From NCBI RefSeq assembly GCF_016742955.1, contig NZ_JABBYC010000045.1, positions 1-37,860 of the forward strand: a DNA stretch of 37,860 nt. The letters are read 5' to 3'. Source of the DNA: Myceligenerans indicum (GTDB lineage: Bacteria > Actinomycetota > Actinomycetes > Actinomycetales > Cellulomonadaceae). The notes below the pieces were generated by a model. It saw nothing but the letters and a program-made list of their open reading frames with translations, ran no database searches and had not been told where the DNA came from. This document shows positions 26,524-34,636 of the stretch, piece by piece (position 1 is the first letter of the stretch; every line of letters starts with the position of its first letter). Both the position numbers and the translations under genes were made by a program.

Positions 26524-27243
26524 TCACCAGCGGCGGTAGGGCTCCAGGCGGTCCTTCTGAAGCGTCAATGGTGGGACGACCGTCCATCCTTGCTGTTCCA
26601 ACACCTCTGCAGCCTGAGACTGGAGGTCTCGCACGGACGATCGGAACTGGCGGACCCGCCAGCGCATGCGGCCCTCTTCGAGCGCCTGCTCCCAGCCCGG
26701 CACATAGTCGACGCCGCAATCCCGGATCAGCATCTCCAGCAAGTCCTCCAGGCAGGGCCGGAACCGTTCACCGCCGCTGGGCACGTGCACCGTCGAGATG
26801 TCATGCGGGCGCCGCACGCGCCGCGAGTCCTTTGCGTTGGCTATCGAGAGCAGGTGCGAGAAAGCCCCGCGCTCGGCATGGATCTGCCAGTGCGCTACCG
26901 GGTCCTTCCGCATGTCGGCCTGGTACTCGAGACGGATGAGCGGAGTGCGGTCGAGAGCTGAGTAGACGACGAGATCCGAACGCACCGTCTTGAGATGGTC
27001 ACTCGACCGGTCGAGTGTCTGGTCCAACGAAAGATTCAGATCGGCCAGGTGTTCCCCGCCGACCATCAGGGGGACCCGACGTTCCTTCGCATTGCTACCG
27101 GCTGGCCGAACCACGAACCTGTCACCGAGGTCCACGGACATGATCTGCTTCTCCGCGCCGATCGTCCGGGACAGCAGGTCGCCAATCTCACCGGCGAAGG
27201 CGCGGGACTTGACCTCCAGGTCAGAAATCGCCTGTGACGTCAT
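26524..27243 (-). CDS. Unrecognised protein encoded between hsdS and hsdR
   Basis: A 239-residue soluble protein with mixed helix/strand pattern; no catalytic motif, membrane segment or signal is recognised. Notable segments are QIMSVDLGDRFVV near 40, LVVYSALDRTPLIRLEYQAD near 90 and HWQIHAERGAFSHLL near 120. Its first gene-encoded helix (LEVKSRAFAGE) mimics the conserved C-terminal tail of HsdS (LQSRAFAGE), and the DNA there repeats an hsdS sequence. ATG 27243 is chosen; TTG 27258 is in frame but no better supported. It overlaps the small upstream gene by 23 nt, like many toxin-antitoxin pairs. A toxin or restriction-modulating role is a guess. Confidence 0.7.
   Translation of the reverse strand: MTSQAISDLEVKSRAFAGEIGDLLSRTIGAEKQIMSVDLGDRFVVRPAGSNAKERRVPLMVGGEHLADLNLSLDQTLDRSSDHLKTVRSDLVVYSALDRTPLIRLEYQADMRKDPVAHWQIHAERGAFSHLLSIANAKDSRRVRRPHDISTVHVPSGGERFRPCLEDLLEMLIRDCGVDYVPGWEQALEEGRMRWRVRQFRSSVRDLQSQAAEVLEQQGWTVVPPLTLQKDRLEPYRRW
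27188..27209. repeat. 22-bp direct repeat, copy A
   Basis: TCACCGGCGAAGGCGCGGGACT matches 27626-27647 at 21 of 22 positions. The copies are 438 bp apart (a multiple of 3), both in frame, and both encode SRAFAGE on the minus strand. Copy A is in the unrecognised gene, copy B at the hsdS 3' end. Confidence 0.85.
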
Positions 27244-27424
27244 CGAGCAGGAATCCAATCTCTCGCAGTTCGTCGATCGCTTCCCACTCGTCGCCGGAGA
27301 GCGACTCGTAGCTCGCGCGGTGGCGGAGCGTCTCGATCGAGATGCCCAACCGCTCGAGAATCACCCGCCGCCGCTCTTCGAGTTCTTCCCGTGTCACCTT
27401 GATCGTCACTGGTGGTGGTGCCAT
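27221..27424 (-). CDS. Small antitoxin-like protein next to hsdS
   Basis: A 67-residue charged helical protein (VTREELEERRRVILERLG... then GDEWEAIDELREIGFLLDD). The pattern is that of small actinobacterial proteins encoded directly before a larger partner, as in toxin-antitoxin pairs; no named family is certain. ATG 27424 has a strong GGGAGG six bases upstream. An in-frame ATG at 27592 overlaps the hsdS stop as ATGA and would add 56 low-complexity residues, so coupled translation from there is possible. It overlaps the next gene by 23 nt. Confidence 0.68.
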   Translation of the reverse strand: MAPPPVTIKVTREELEERRRVILERLGISIETLRHRASYESLSGDEWEAIDELREIGFLLDDVTGDF

Positions 27425-27588
27425 GGCCGCCCTCCCTCGCATCGCCGTACCCCTATCTTCTACGGAACCGCTGACATCACCCACCGGCGACGCCTCGTTG
27501 TCCACAGCCGGTCCCGTGGGGGCGCTCGCAGGATATATAAAGGTCTCGTCGTCCGCATGTGGAGCGCGGCGAGGCGACTCAGGCTCGC

Positions 27589-28800
27589 TCATTGGTTCGG
27601 CAGCACCACCTTCGACACATCCAACTCACCCGCGAAGGCGCGGGACTGGAGGGATGCGAAGAGGGTGTCGAGTTCGGCGAGGTGACGCTCGGCCGACGAC
27701 CGCGCAAGCTCAACCCTGGCAACATCGGCAGCGAACGCCGCCTGCAAGTCCGCGGGCGGGAGTGCAATCGTAATGCTGCGCATCTCCTTGGCGTTAATGT
27801 TCGCTTGATTTACGGCAGCCTTCGCCATCCCCCGACGAACAGCCCTGCCATGCCTACTCCTCAGGTAGGCAGAAATAAACTCCCCGCTATGCTGTGGTTT
27901 GACACGGACACGCAATAGGTACCCAGCGATAGCGAGTGGCCGGTCAGTACGCACCACTGCGGCCTTACCAACCTTCTCTTTGCTGTTCGTGCGATTGAAC
28001 AACAGGTCACCGCGGCGCACCACATATTTCGCAAGATCAGAGTCCACAAGGTCGATGAATTTCAGATCCGAGAGGTCTAATCGGCCATCATCCGTGACAT
28101 TTCCCATCCGAAGCATCGGCCATGCCCCCCTTGCACCCGCCTTCGCCGATGTTCCGTACTGAACAGATTCAGACATATCGCCAATCGTTCCCATTGGCCA
28201 GCTCGACGACCACGTACCCGGGTCGCCGAACCTCGATTGAAAAGCTGATTGGACCACGCTTCCGATCAAGTCGATCGACTCCCGACGCTTGGTACGGAGG
28301 GCGTCTACATGGTCGAGGACGGCGGCGATGCGGCGCTGCTCGTCGAGTGGCGGAAGCATGAATTCCAAGCGCTTGAGATTATCGACAGGGAAATTGTCGG
28401 CCGTCGTGGCTCGAACCCAACCAAGAACAGTAGGCTCGGAGGCCTTGACGAGACGAGCTAGATAGCTAGAATCGATACCCGGCTTCACGACAATCGCCTT
28501 CATGTCCTGATTGAGTGAAACATCGACCGATGAAAGAGCGACGGGAAGTGTATGCTTCAAAATTCCCGATCGAACTACAATCAGAACCGAACCCGCAGGA
28601 ACGATCTTTGCACTACTAGCATCAAGGCCAGATTTCGTAATTTCAATCTGCGAGGTTGAAATCACCCACGACTTCATGTCTTTGGGCGTCACCCAAGGGA
28701 TTCCACTTCCATAGAAGTCAGGATTGCTTTTAGACGGAGTCCCACCACCGACGAAGTCCGCTACGTCGCCGAGCTTCACCCTGATCCAGCCTGGCTTCAC
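27589..28800 (-). CDS. hsdS: Type I restriction enzyme specificity subunit
   Basis: A 403-residue HsdS with the standard two target recognition domains, each followed by a conserved helix. TRD1 covers about 1-155 (GDVADFVGGGTPSKSNPDFYGSGIPWVTPKDM opens it, ending LPPLDEQRRIAAVLDHVDALR). TRD2 covers about 200-345. The last helix ends LFASLQSRAFAGELDV, the usual HsdS tail. Base composition is visibly more AT-rich than the neighbours, especially around 28500-28760, as often seen where TRDs have been exchanged between strains. The GTG start overlaps the hsdM stop (GTGA). The recognised DNA sequence cannot be read from the protein. Confidence 0.93.
   Translation of the reverse strand: MKPGWIRVKLGDVADFVGGGTPSKSNPDFYGSGIPWVTPKDMKSWVISTSQIEITKSGLDASSAKIVPAGSVLIVVRSGILKHTLPVALSSVDVSLNQDMKAIVVKPGIDSSYLARLVKASEPTVLGWVRATTADNFPVDNLKRLEFMLPPLDEQRRIAAVLDHVDALRTKRRESIDLIGSVVQSAFQSRFGDPGTWSSSWPMGTIGDMSESVQYGTSAKAGARGAWPMLRMGNVTDDGRLDLSDLKFIDLVDSDLAKYVVRRGDLLFNRTNSKEKVGKAAVVRTDRPLAIAGYLLRVRVKPQHSGEFISAYLRSRHGRAVRRGMAKAAVNQANINAKEMRSITIALPPADLQAAFAADVARVELARSSAERHLAELDTLFASLQSRAFAGELDVSKVVLPNQ
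27626..27647. repeat. 22-bp direct repeat, copy B (3' end of hsdS)
   Basis: TCACCCGCGAAGGCGCGGGACT differs from 27188-27209 at one base. It encodes the conserved SRAFAGE in the last helix of HsdS. Confidence 0.85.
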
Positions 28801-30332
28801 AGCATCTTCTCCAGTTCGTCCAGGCCAGTAGCGATCTCCTTCTCCACGGTTCGGAGGTTGGCTAAGATCTCTGACGGCTCAGGGTAGTCGATCTGCTCGT
28901 ACTCGACGCCGCGGTAGCGGTTCAGCGAAAGGTCGTAGTCGTTGCCCGCGATCTCGCTCTTCGGGACGCAGAAGGACTGCTCAGTTCGCTTGCGGGACTT
29001 CTCCGAGGCCTCGCGCTGGCTCCAGCGGTCAAGCACATCAGGGAGGTTGTTCTTGTCGTGGTTGGCGACCACGAACGCGCCGTCGGGCGTCGCTCCGAGC
29101 TGTTCAGCATCAAGGAGCGGCTGGCGCTTGTCGTCCAGGGACCAGCCGTCGGCCTGGATGTCGTAGAACCACACGTCCTCAGTGCCGCCAGTACCGGTCT
29201 TGCGGAACACCAGGATCGCCGTCGACACCCCCGCGTACGGCTTGAACGCGCCGGCCGGGAGCTTGACCACCGCGTCCAGGATGTTGTCCTCCACCAGCGT
29301 GCGGCGCAGTTCCTTGTGGGCCTTGGTGGAGCCGAACAGGACGCCGTCGGGCACGATGACCGCCGCGCGACCGCCTGGCTTGAGGAGCCGGAGGAACAGA
29401 GCCAGGAACAGCAGCTCGGTCTTCTTGGTCTTGACGACCTTGAGCAGGTCCTTCGACGTGGTCTCGTAGTCCAGCGAGCCAGCGAACGGCGGGTTCGCCA
29501 GGATCAGGGAGTACTTCTCGGCGTCGGCCCCGGCAGACTCCGACAGGGAGTCGCGGTAGCGGATGTCGGGCCGGTCCACGCCGTGCATGAGCATGTTCAT
29601 GGACCCGATGCGCAGCATCGTGTGGTCGAAGTCGTAACCGTGGAACATCGAGTTGTGGAAGTGCTGGCGCTGATCGGCGTCGTGCAGCACGCCCTCGTGG
29701 GTGTCGCGGATGTACTCCGCGGCCGTCATGAGGAAGCCGGCCGAGCCGCACGCCGGATCACAGATCTCGTCGTTCGGCTGCGGGTCCATCATGTGCACCA
29801 TCAGCTCGATGATGTGCCTCGGGGTGCGGAACTGGCCATTTTGTCCCGCCGAAGCGATCTTGCCGAGCATGTACTCGTACAGGTCGCCGCTGGTGTCCCG
29901 CCGGTTCATCGGAACGTCAGTGAGCATGTCGACCACCTTGACCAGCAGGCCCGGGGTCGGGATCGTCAGGCGTGCGCCCTCCATGTGACCCGCGTAGGTG
30001 GAGCCCTCACCACCCATGGTCCGCAGGAATGGGAAGACGTGGTTCGCCACCAGGTCGAACGCCGTGGCCGGGTCCTCGTCCTTGATGTGGCCCCAGCGCA
30101 AGTGCTCGTAGCGTGCGCCGGTGGGAGCGTTGCCGTCGGGGAAGACCGGGTCCTGGATGGGCTTGCCCAGCCGGTTGGCCTGGTTCTCCTTGGTGGTCTG
30201 CAGTTCGTCCAGCCGCCGGATGAACAACAGGTAGGTGATCTGCTCGATCACCTCCAGCGGGTTCGAGATCCCGCCGGACCAGAACGCGTCCCATACCCGG
30301 TCAACCTTCGACTTCAGCTCCCCAGTGATCAC
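28797..30332 (-). CDS. hsdM: Type I restriction enzyme N6-adenine methyltransferase subunit
   Basis: A 511-residue HsdM. The N-terminal helical domain (VDRVWDAFWSGGISNPLEVIEQITYLLFIRRLDEL) precedes a class gamma methyltransferase fold: the SAM-binding motif I DPACGSAGFL (from D192) and the catalytic motif IV NPPF (280-283). It transfers methyl groups to adenine in the site set by HsdS, protecting host DNA. GTG 30332 lacks an obvious ribosome binding site, perhaps limiting expression or being leaderless. It is the first gene of the operon hsdM-hsdS-two small genes-hsdR-AIPR and is divergent from the acidic helical protein at 30455 across 122 nt. Confidence 0.95.
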   Translation of the reverse strand: MITGELKSKVDRVWDAFWSGGISNPLEVIEQITYLLFIRRLDELQTTKENQANRLGKPIQDPVFPDGNAPTGARYEHLRWGHIKDEDPATAFDLVANHVFPFLRTMGGEGSTYAGHMEGARLTIPTPGLLVKVVDMLTDVPMNRRDTSGDLYEYMLGKIASAGQNGQFRTPRHIIELMVHMMDPQPNDEICDPACGSAGFLMTAAEYIRDTHEGVLHDADQRQHFHNSMFHGYDFDHTMLRIGSMNMLMHGVDRPDIRYRDSLSESAGADAEKYSLILANPPFAGSLDYETTSKDLLKVVKTKKTELLFLALFLRLLKPGGRAAVIVPDGVLFGSTKAHKELRRTLVEDNILDAVVKLPAGAFKPYAGVSTAILVFRKTGTGGTEDVWFYDIQADGWSLDDKRQPLLDAEQLGATPDGAFVVANHDKNNLPDVLDRWSQREASEKSRKRTEQSFCVPKSEIAGNDYDLSLNRYRGVEYEQIDYPEPSEILANLRTVEKEIATGLDELEKML

Positions 30333-30454
30333 CCGGAGATTCTACGTGCGCCTCACGTCCGTGCAGATCACGCTGCTCACGCGACATGCGAAACAGATAG
30401 CCTTCCGTGGACGATGTCCGTCCGCGCAGAGTACGAACCCCCAGGGAGACCTCC

Positions 30455-31198
30455 ATGGCAGATGACCGATCGACCGTCGACAGCGATGTGGATGCGGACC
30501 TCGACGAGCGGTCGGACGCACTGGCTCGGGTGATCGACCAGGCCCTCGAAGACCTCGAGGAGGAACTCAGTACCCGCTACACGATGATCTCCGACGCCCT
30601 CGGCTACCTCGACAACGATCTTGCCGAGGAGGATCACCTCCAGGCCGAACAGCAGATCGACACCGTCCACCAGGCACTGACAGGCGTCGACACCTACCTC
30701 ATCCGGTTGCGGGTCCTCAAGGACATCGACAGCACCGCTTCGTCGGGGCCCGCCGTCGACATCGCGACAACGAACCTGTACGACGTCCTCCGGACGCCTC
30801 CGACCATCCCGGAGCCCACGGCAGATCTACCTGACGGCAGCGATCTCGACGAGGATGAGTGGGGCGACGCCATCGCCGAAGCGGCCGGCGCGATGGCAGA
30901 TGTTGTCCGAACGGCGGGAGACGCGGTCGAGAACGCGTGGTCCGACGCGGTCCACGCCGCCGAGTCCGGGAGCCTCGCCGACATCCTGCGCCACATTATG
31001 CTGCTCCACGCCCATGCCGGTCACCTCCAAGCCGCCTTCGACGAGTGGTTCCGACTGCTGGGCACGCTCTCGAACAGCGCCCCAGGCCGACTGACCGGCG
31101 CCGCAGCCGCTGCTGTCTCGACCTTCCAGGAGTGGTCCGAGTCGCAGGAGGTCAGGAACCAGCCGAGCGCCTCACGGCCACCGACTTCGACTAGGTAG
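30455..31198 (+). CDS. Acidic helical protein of unknown function
   Basis: A 247-residue protein rich in Asp/Glu and predicted almost wholly helical. Residues 20-105 form a coiled-coil-like hairpin (ERSDALARVIDQALEDLEEELSTRY and following), and 140-235 a second helical bundle with an Ala-rich core (EAAGAMADVVRTAGDAVENAW). No enzyme motif, signal peptide or membrane segment is present. ATG 30455 follows AGGGAG at the right distance. It is divergent from hsdM, so the 122-nt gap must hold both promoters, and it may be co-regulated with, or simply adjacent to, the restriction operon. Family not recognised. Confidence 0.7.
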   Translation: MADDRSTVDSDVDADLDERSDALARVIDQALEDLEEELSTRYTMISDALGYLDNDLAEEDHLQAEQQIDTVHQALTGVDTYLIRLRVLKDIDSTASSGPAVDIATTNLYDVLRTPPTIPEPTADLPDGSDLDEDEWGDAIAEAAGAMADVVRTAGDAVENAWSDAVHAAESGSLADILRHIMLLHAHAGHLQAAFDEWFRLLGTLSNSAPGRLTGAAAAAVSTFQEWSESQEVRNQPSASRPPTSTR

Positions 31199-31466
31199 GG
31201 GCTTCGGAACATCGACGATCAGCAGCGAGCATGTCTCCGCTGATCTCGCTGACCCGAGCAGGTGGCACGCGAGGCAGCTCCTCCTACCGGGCTCTCTCCC
31301 CCGCATCCGGGATGCCGACAACCGCTTCAACGAGCCGAGGGCCAGGAAGACCAGCAGGGATCGCATCCATGGGACCCTTGTCGGCGGGCTGGTCGAGCTA
31401 CCAGTTGAACTGACAGCGCCCAGGAACGGCCTTGAGCCACCCCTACCAAACAAACCTGAACCCGCA

Positions 31467-32336
31467 TCAGAGGCCGACAGAGTCCGCGCCGTGCGCTGCC
31501 TGCTCAGGAGTGAAGCCCTCGTACTCAAGTTGGTCAATGAGTCCAGCACGAGAGAACGGGGAGTAGTCCATGTAGTTCTCGGCCGATTTCTCGGCCTGCT
31601 CCATCCAGTCGACCTCGATGTTCCCGACCGCGTACTTGGCGTCCGCCGTGGAGAAGCCTTCAAACTCAAGCTGCTCCATGAGACCGGACTTGGAGAAAGC
31701 CGTGTAGTCCAGATACCTCTCCGCGGACCTGCGGGCGTTCGCCTGGGAGACACTCTCGTCAGACGCTTCCTCGACCGGATCCTCTTGAAAAGGCGCCCGC
31801 TCTGCCGGGTCGTCGGCCGGATCGGCCTTCTCCTCGTCCTGGCTTTCGGTCCCGACCCCAGCGTCGGCATCACCGTCGCTCTCGGTGGTCTCTTCCGCCT
31901 CTTGCCTCAGCTCTTCCTGAACAGCAGCACCCTGTGCAGGATCGCCGGCGTCGTCGGATATCGCACCGATCAGGGTGACAAGCCCGATCCCCAGCACGAG
32001 CGCGAAAGAAGACAACGCGATCCCCGCAATCGCCTGTCCCTTGCCGACCGGCAGGCTCGTCCGACCCGCCTTGACGACGCCGATGATTCCGAGGATCAGA
32101 CCCACGATCGCCGGAATGAAGAGCAGGCTCAGGAACACCGCAAAGATGCCCACCAACAGGCTCCCGGTTGCGATGTAGTTCGTCGGCGACGGAGCAACGG
32201 GCCGCTGAGGACTGTGAGGTCCGGGACCCGAGGCCGAGTACGGCTGATACCTGGGCCCGCCAACAGAGCCCGGCTGGGGTGGCTGCCCGGGATACGGGTA
32301 CTGGTGGGATCCGGGGCCGGGGTACTGCTGAGACAT
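31467..32336 (-). CDS. DUF4190 membrane protein with C-terminal Ltp (superinfection-exclusion-type) repeats
   Basis: A 289-residue protein. Residues 1-50 are a Pro/Gln/Tyr-rich cytoplasmic tail; about 55-125 carry the DUF4190 hydrophobic hairpin plus a third membrane segment; 130-205 are an acidic linker. The end carries two Ltp repeats (SAERYLDYTAFSKSGLMEQL and SAENYMDYSPFSRAGLIDQL with following helices). Ltp domains are known from the host cell surface-exposed lipoprotein of Streptococcus phage TP-J34, which blocks incoming phage DNA injection. Here they are fused to a membrane anchor rather than a lipobox. ATG follows GGAG seven bases upstream. A phage-exclusion role is inferred; related proteins also occur outside prophages. 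Confidence 0.85.
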   Translation of the reverse strand: MSQQYPGPGSHQYPYPGQPPQPGSVGGPRYQPYSASGPGPHSPQRPVAPSPTNYIATGSLLVGIFAVFLSLLFIPAIVGLILGIIGVVKAGRTSLPVGKGQAIAGIALSSFALVLGIGLVTLIGAISDDAGDPAQGAAVQEELRQEAEETTESDGDADAGVGTESQDEEKADPADDPAERAPFQEDPVEEASDESVSQANARRSAERYLDYTAFSKSGLMEQLEFEGFSTADAKYAVGNIEVDWMEQAEKSAENYMDYSPFSRAGLIDQLEYEGFTPEQAAHGADSVGL

Positions 32337-32524
32337 GTGAATCTCCGTTGCGCCGACTGTGCTGAACTCAGAACGCTATTCAGCGGCTCGGGTCGGGTCA
32401 TGAGCTGGTGATGCTGTGACCTGCGGGGATGCTGGCGGGAGGCAAGGTTGGGCAGATGGCGCACGGGCCCGCCGGACGGTTGGATCGAGGTTGTCGAGAC
32501 CAGATCAGACCGAACGAAGGACCC

Positions 32525-33319
32525 GTGCGCTACCAGAGTACTTGCGGGCTGGCGCCTGCTCAGATGACCGAGTTGATCGCCCGAGCCTGGCAGGTGCATG
32601 CGGGCCGGCCCGCCGCCGACCGGTACGACTTCACCCTCCCGTTCGGGAAAGCGACCGTGATGGTGTTGCTGATCGCGCGGCACAACCTGCCCCAGCAGTT
32701 GGCCGGTGACCTGTTCGGGATCGCGCAGGCCACCGTCTCGCGTATCTGGCGCTACCTGCTGCCGCTGATCGGGCAGGTCACCGCGCTGGACCGCAAGCAT
32801 CTGGCCGACGCGCTGGCGCGTGGGACGGTGCTGATCGACGGCACCCCGATCCCCACCGGCAACCGCGCCGCGACCGGCAGGACGAACTACGTCGCCAAAC
32901 ACCACAAGCAGGCGTTGTGCGTGCAGGTCGCAGCCTTCCGCGACGGCACCCTCGCGGACGTGTCGAGGCCGGTACCCGGTTCTCGGCACGACTCCCGCGC
33001 GCTGGACGAGGTGGGCTGGGCCGACCAGATCGCCACCGCGCGGGCCCAGCGGGACTGGATCGCCGTGATCGCCGACACCGCCTACATCAAGCACACCCGC
33101 CTGACCCCGCGGAAGAAGCCCCGCGGCCAGAAACGCCGATCCAAGCCCGACCGGGAGCACAACCGTCACATCTCCAGCCTCCGCGCGCCGGTCGAGCGCA
33201 CCATCGCAGTGCTCAAGCAGTGGAAGATCCTCGCCACCGGCTACCGCGGCCGCCTGACCGAACTCCCAACCCTCATCCACATGATCGTCAACCTCGAGTT
33301 CTACCGACAGGCCACGTGA
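32525..33319 (+). CDS. IS5-family DDE transposase
   Basis: A 264-residue transposase of the DDE_Tnp_4 type. Residues 1-80 form the helix-turn-helix part (LPQQLAGDLFGIAQATVSRIWRYLL). The catalytic triad appears as D105 (VLIDGTPI), D184 (VIADTAYI) and E224 (APVERTIAVLKQW), spaced as in IS5 relatives, so it looks intact. GTG 32525 follows AAGGA at short spacing; the open frame upstream lacks conserved sequence. A small dyad (GGGCT-GTC-AGCCC, 33323-33335) lies just after the stop and may end transcription. Confidence 0.87.
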   Translation: MRYQSTCGLAPAQMTELIARAWQVHAGRPAADRYDFTLPFGKATVMVLLIARHNLPQQLAGDLFGIAQATVSRIWRYLLPLIGQVTALDRKHLADALARGTVLIDGTPIPTGNRAATGRTNYVAKHHKQALCVQVAAFRDGTLADVSRPVPGSRHDSRALDEVGWADQIATARAQRDWIAVIADTAYIKHTRLTPRKKPRGQKRRSKPDREHNRHISSLRAPVERTIAVLKQWKILATGYRGRLTELPTLIHMIVNLEFYRQAT

Positions 33320-33322
33320 ATA

Positions 33323-33335
33323 GGGCTGTCAGCCC
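33323..33335 (+). terminator. Short dyad after the IS5 transposase
   Basis: GGGCT-GTC-AGCCC begins three bases after the transposase stop. The 5-bp GC stem lacks a U-tract, so termination is uncertain. Confidence 0.25.
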
Positions 33336-33544
33336 GTCAAGAACTGCCGATGCGCACGTCGCGGCCGGGACGCGCGTTTGGCGTCCCGACGCTCACATCC
33401 CAGCTCACCAGGCACAATGCGCATCGCCCGAAGACTACTGCCCGCAATGGTGCTCAACGACGCCGACGACGAAAGATCACCCACCCGAGACGGCCCACGG
33501 CCTCCTACCACCGGACACCGCAGGCCGCCGTCGGCAACAACCGG

Positions 33545-34636
33545 TCAGTACGCGTACCGCTCGACCAACCCGACCTGGAAGACCGCGTCGTCCGGCACCT
33601 CGTCGTAGAAGTCGACCGAGACGGTCGTCTTCTGACCCGGCTTGAGGTTGTCCGCATACGCGTCACCAGTCCCGTACAGCGTCGCTCCGTCCTTGCTCTC
33701 GGCCGTCACCTCGACCGAATAGCTGAAGGTCTCGGTACCGCTGTTGGTGATGGTCGCGTCCATTGTGATGTCCCCGAACTCGTCACGTGAGGGCTTGCCG
33801 AGCTTGACGTCCTTGCTCAGGTCCGCGAAACCGACGTTCTCGACCTCTGCGACGTTGAGCAGCGGGGCCGTTGTCATACCACCGATCTGTGTGTCGTAGT
33901 CGACCGCACCGGCCACGACCGCGTGCACCATGAGGACGTCACCGACGAGAACATCGCTCAGCATGGCCTCGTCGCCCGTAAGGACCGCGTTCGTCTCGAG
34001 CTCGTACTCATCGGTCGGCTGGTCGGCGCCCACGCTTGCGCGGAACGTGTCAGTACCTGTGGCCGCGTCGAACTGGGTCACCTCTGCGAACACAACGATG
34101 GCCTCGCCTTTGGCGCCCTCTGGATCCCGGGCGATCAGATCCCAGGCCGATGCATCGATTTCCTGGAAGTCGGCAGGATCGGCCTCACTGTCAGCATTTG
34201 CCGCCTCGCCTCCGGCGTCCTCCTGCAGGATCGCAGAGTCGCCGCCTCCGGAATCACCCGATCCTGCGATCACGCCGACGATTCCGATTCCCAGCACGAG
34301 TGCAGCCGAGGACAGCACGATCCCGGCGATCGCCTGGCCCTTTCCGACTGGAGGGTTCATCTTGCCGGCCCTCCTGGCGCCGACGATCCCGAGAACAAGA
34401 CCGACGATCGCAGGGATGAAGAGCAGGCTCAGGAAGATCGAGACGATACCCACTACGAGGCTCGCAGTCGCCATGCCGTTCTTCGGCTGGGCGGGCGGAG
34501 ACCACGGGCCAGGTGGTGCGGAGCCGCCGGGCGAGTACGCCTGGTACATCGGCCCCGAACTCGCCTGGGGCGGCTGGGGCGGCGGCCCGCCGTACGGATT
34601 CTGCTCCGACCCGAATTCGGGTTGCTGCTGTGACAT
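33545..34636 (-). CDS. DUF4190 membrane protein with extracellular strand-rich domains
   Basis: A 363-residue protein. The first 50 residues are Pro/Gly/Gln-rich; about 52-125 carry the DUF4190 membrane hairpin and a third hydrophobic segment closely similar to that of the gene at 31467-32336 (SIFLSLLFIPAIVGLVLGIVG). The external part has an OB-like stretch (about 165-245: EAIVVFAEVTQFDAATGTDTF) and a C-terminal immunoglobulin-like FxLYD-type domain (about 275-363). ATG 34636 has GGAGG five bases upstream. It is a divergent paralogue of the Ltp-bearing gene on the same strand with the IS5 element between them. Confidence 0.8.
   Translation of the reverse strand: MSQQQPEFGSEQNPYGGPPPQPPQASSGPMYQAYSPGGSAPPGPWSPPAQPKNGMATASLVVGIVSIFLSLLFIPAIVGLVLGIVGARRAGKMNPPVGKGQAIAGIVLSSAALVLGIGIVGVIAGSGDSGGGDSAILQEDAGGEAANADSEADPADFQEIDASAWDLIARDPEGAKGEAIVVFAEVTQFDAATGTDTFRASVGADQPTDEYELETNAVLTGDEAMLSDVLVGDVLMVHAVVAGAVDYDTQIGGMTTAPLLNVAEVENVGFADLSKDVKLGKPSRDEFGDITMDATITNSGTETFSYSVEVTAESKDGATLYGTGDAYADNLKPGQKTTVSVDFYDEVPDDAVFQVGLVERYAY

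Larger units (their letters stand above)
32401..33407 (+). mobile_element. IS5-family insertion sequence
   Basis: The transposase gene is flanked by imperfect inverted ends: TGAGCTGGTGATGCTGTGA from 32401 and, reversed, TGAGCTGGGATGTGAG ending at 33407, giving about 1.0 kb, a usual IS5-family length. No clear target duplication is seen, so the borders are approximate. It lies between two DUF4190 genes without disrupting either. Confidence 0.5.

Noticed and set aside
23381..26539. 1052-residue plus-strand ORF antisense to hsdR
   Set aside because: The minus strand carries all HsdR motifs; the antisense frame is His/Arg/Val-rich with no family match.
31199..31466. GATCAGC/GCTGATC dyad near 31219-31241 as a terminator
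   Set aside because: Only 7 bp with a 15-nt loop, a competing overlapping pairing and no U-tract; too weak to list as a site.
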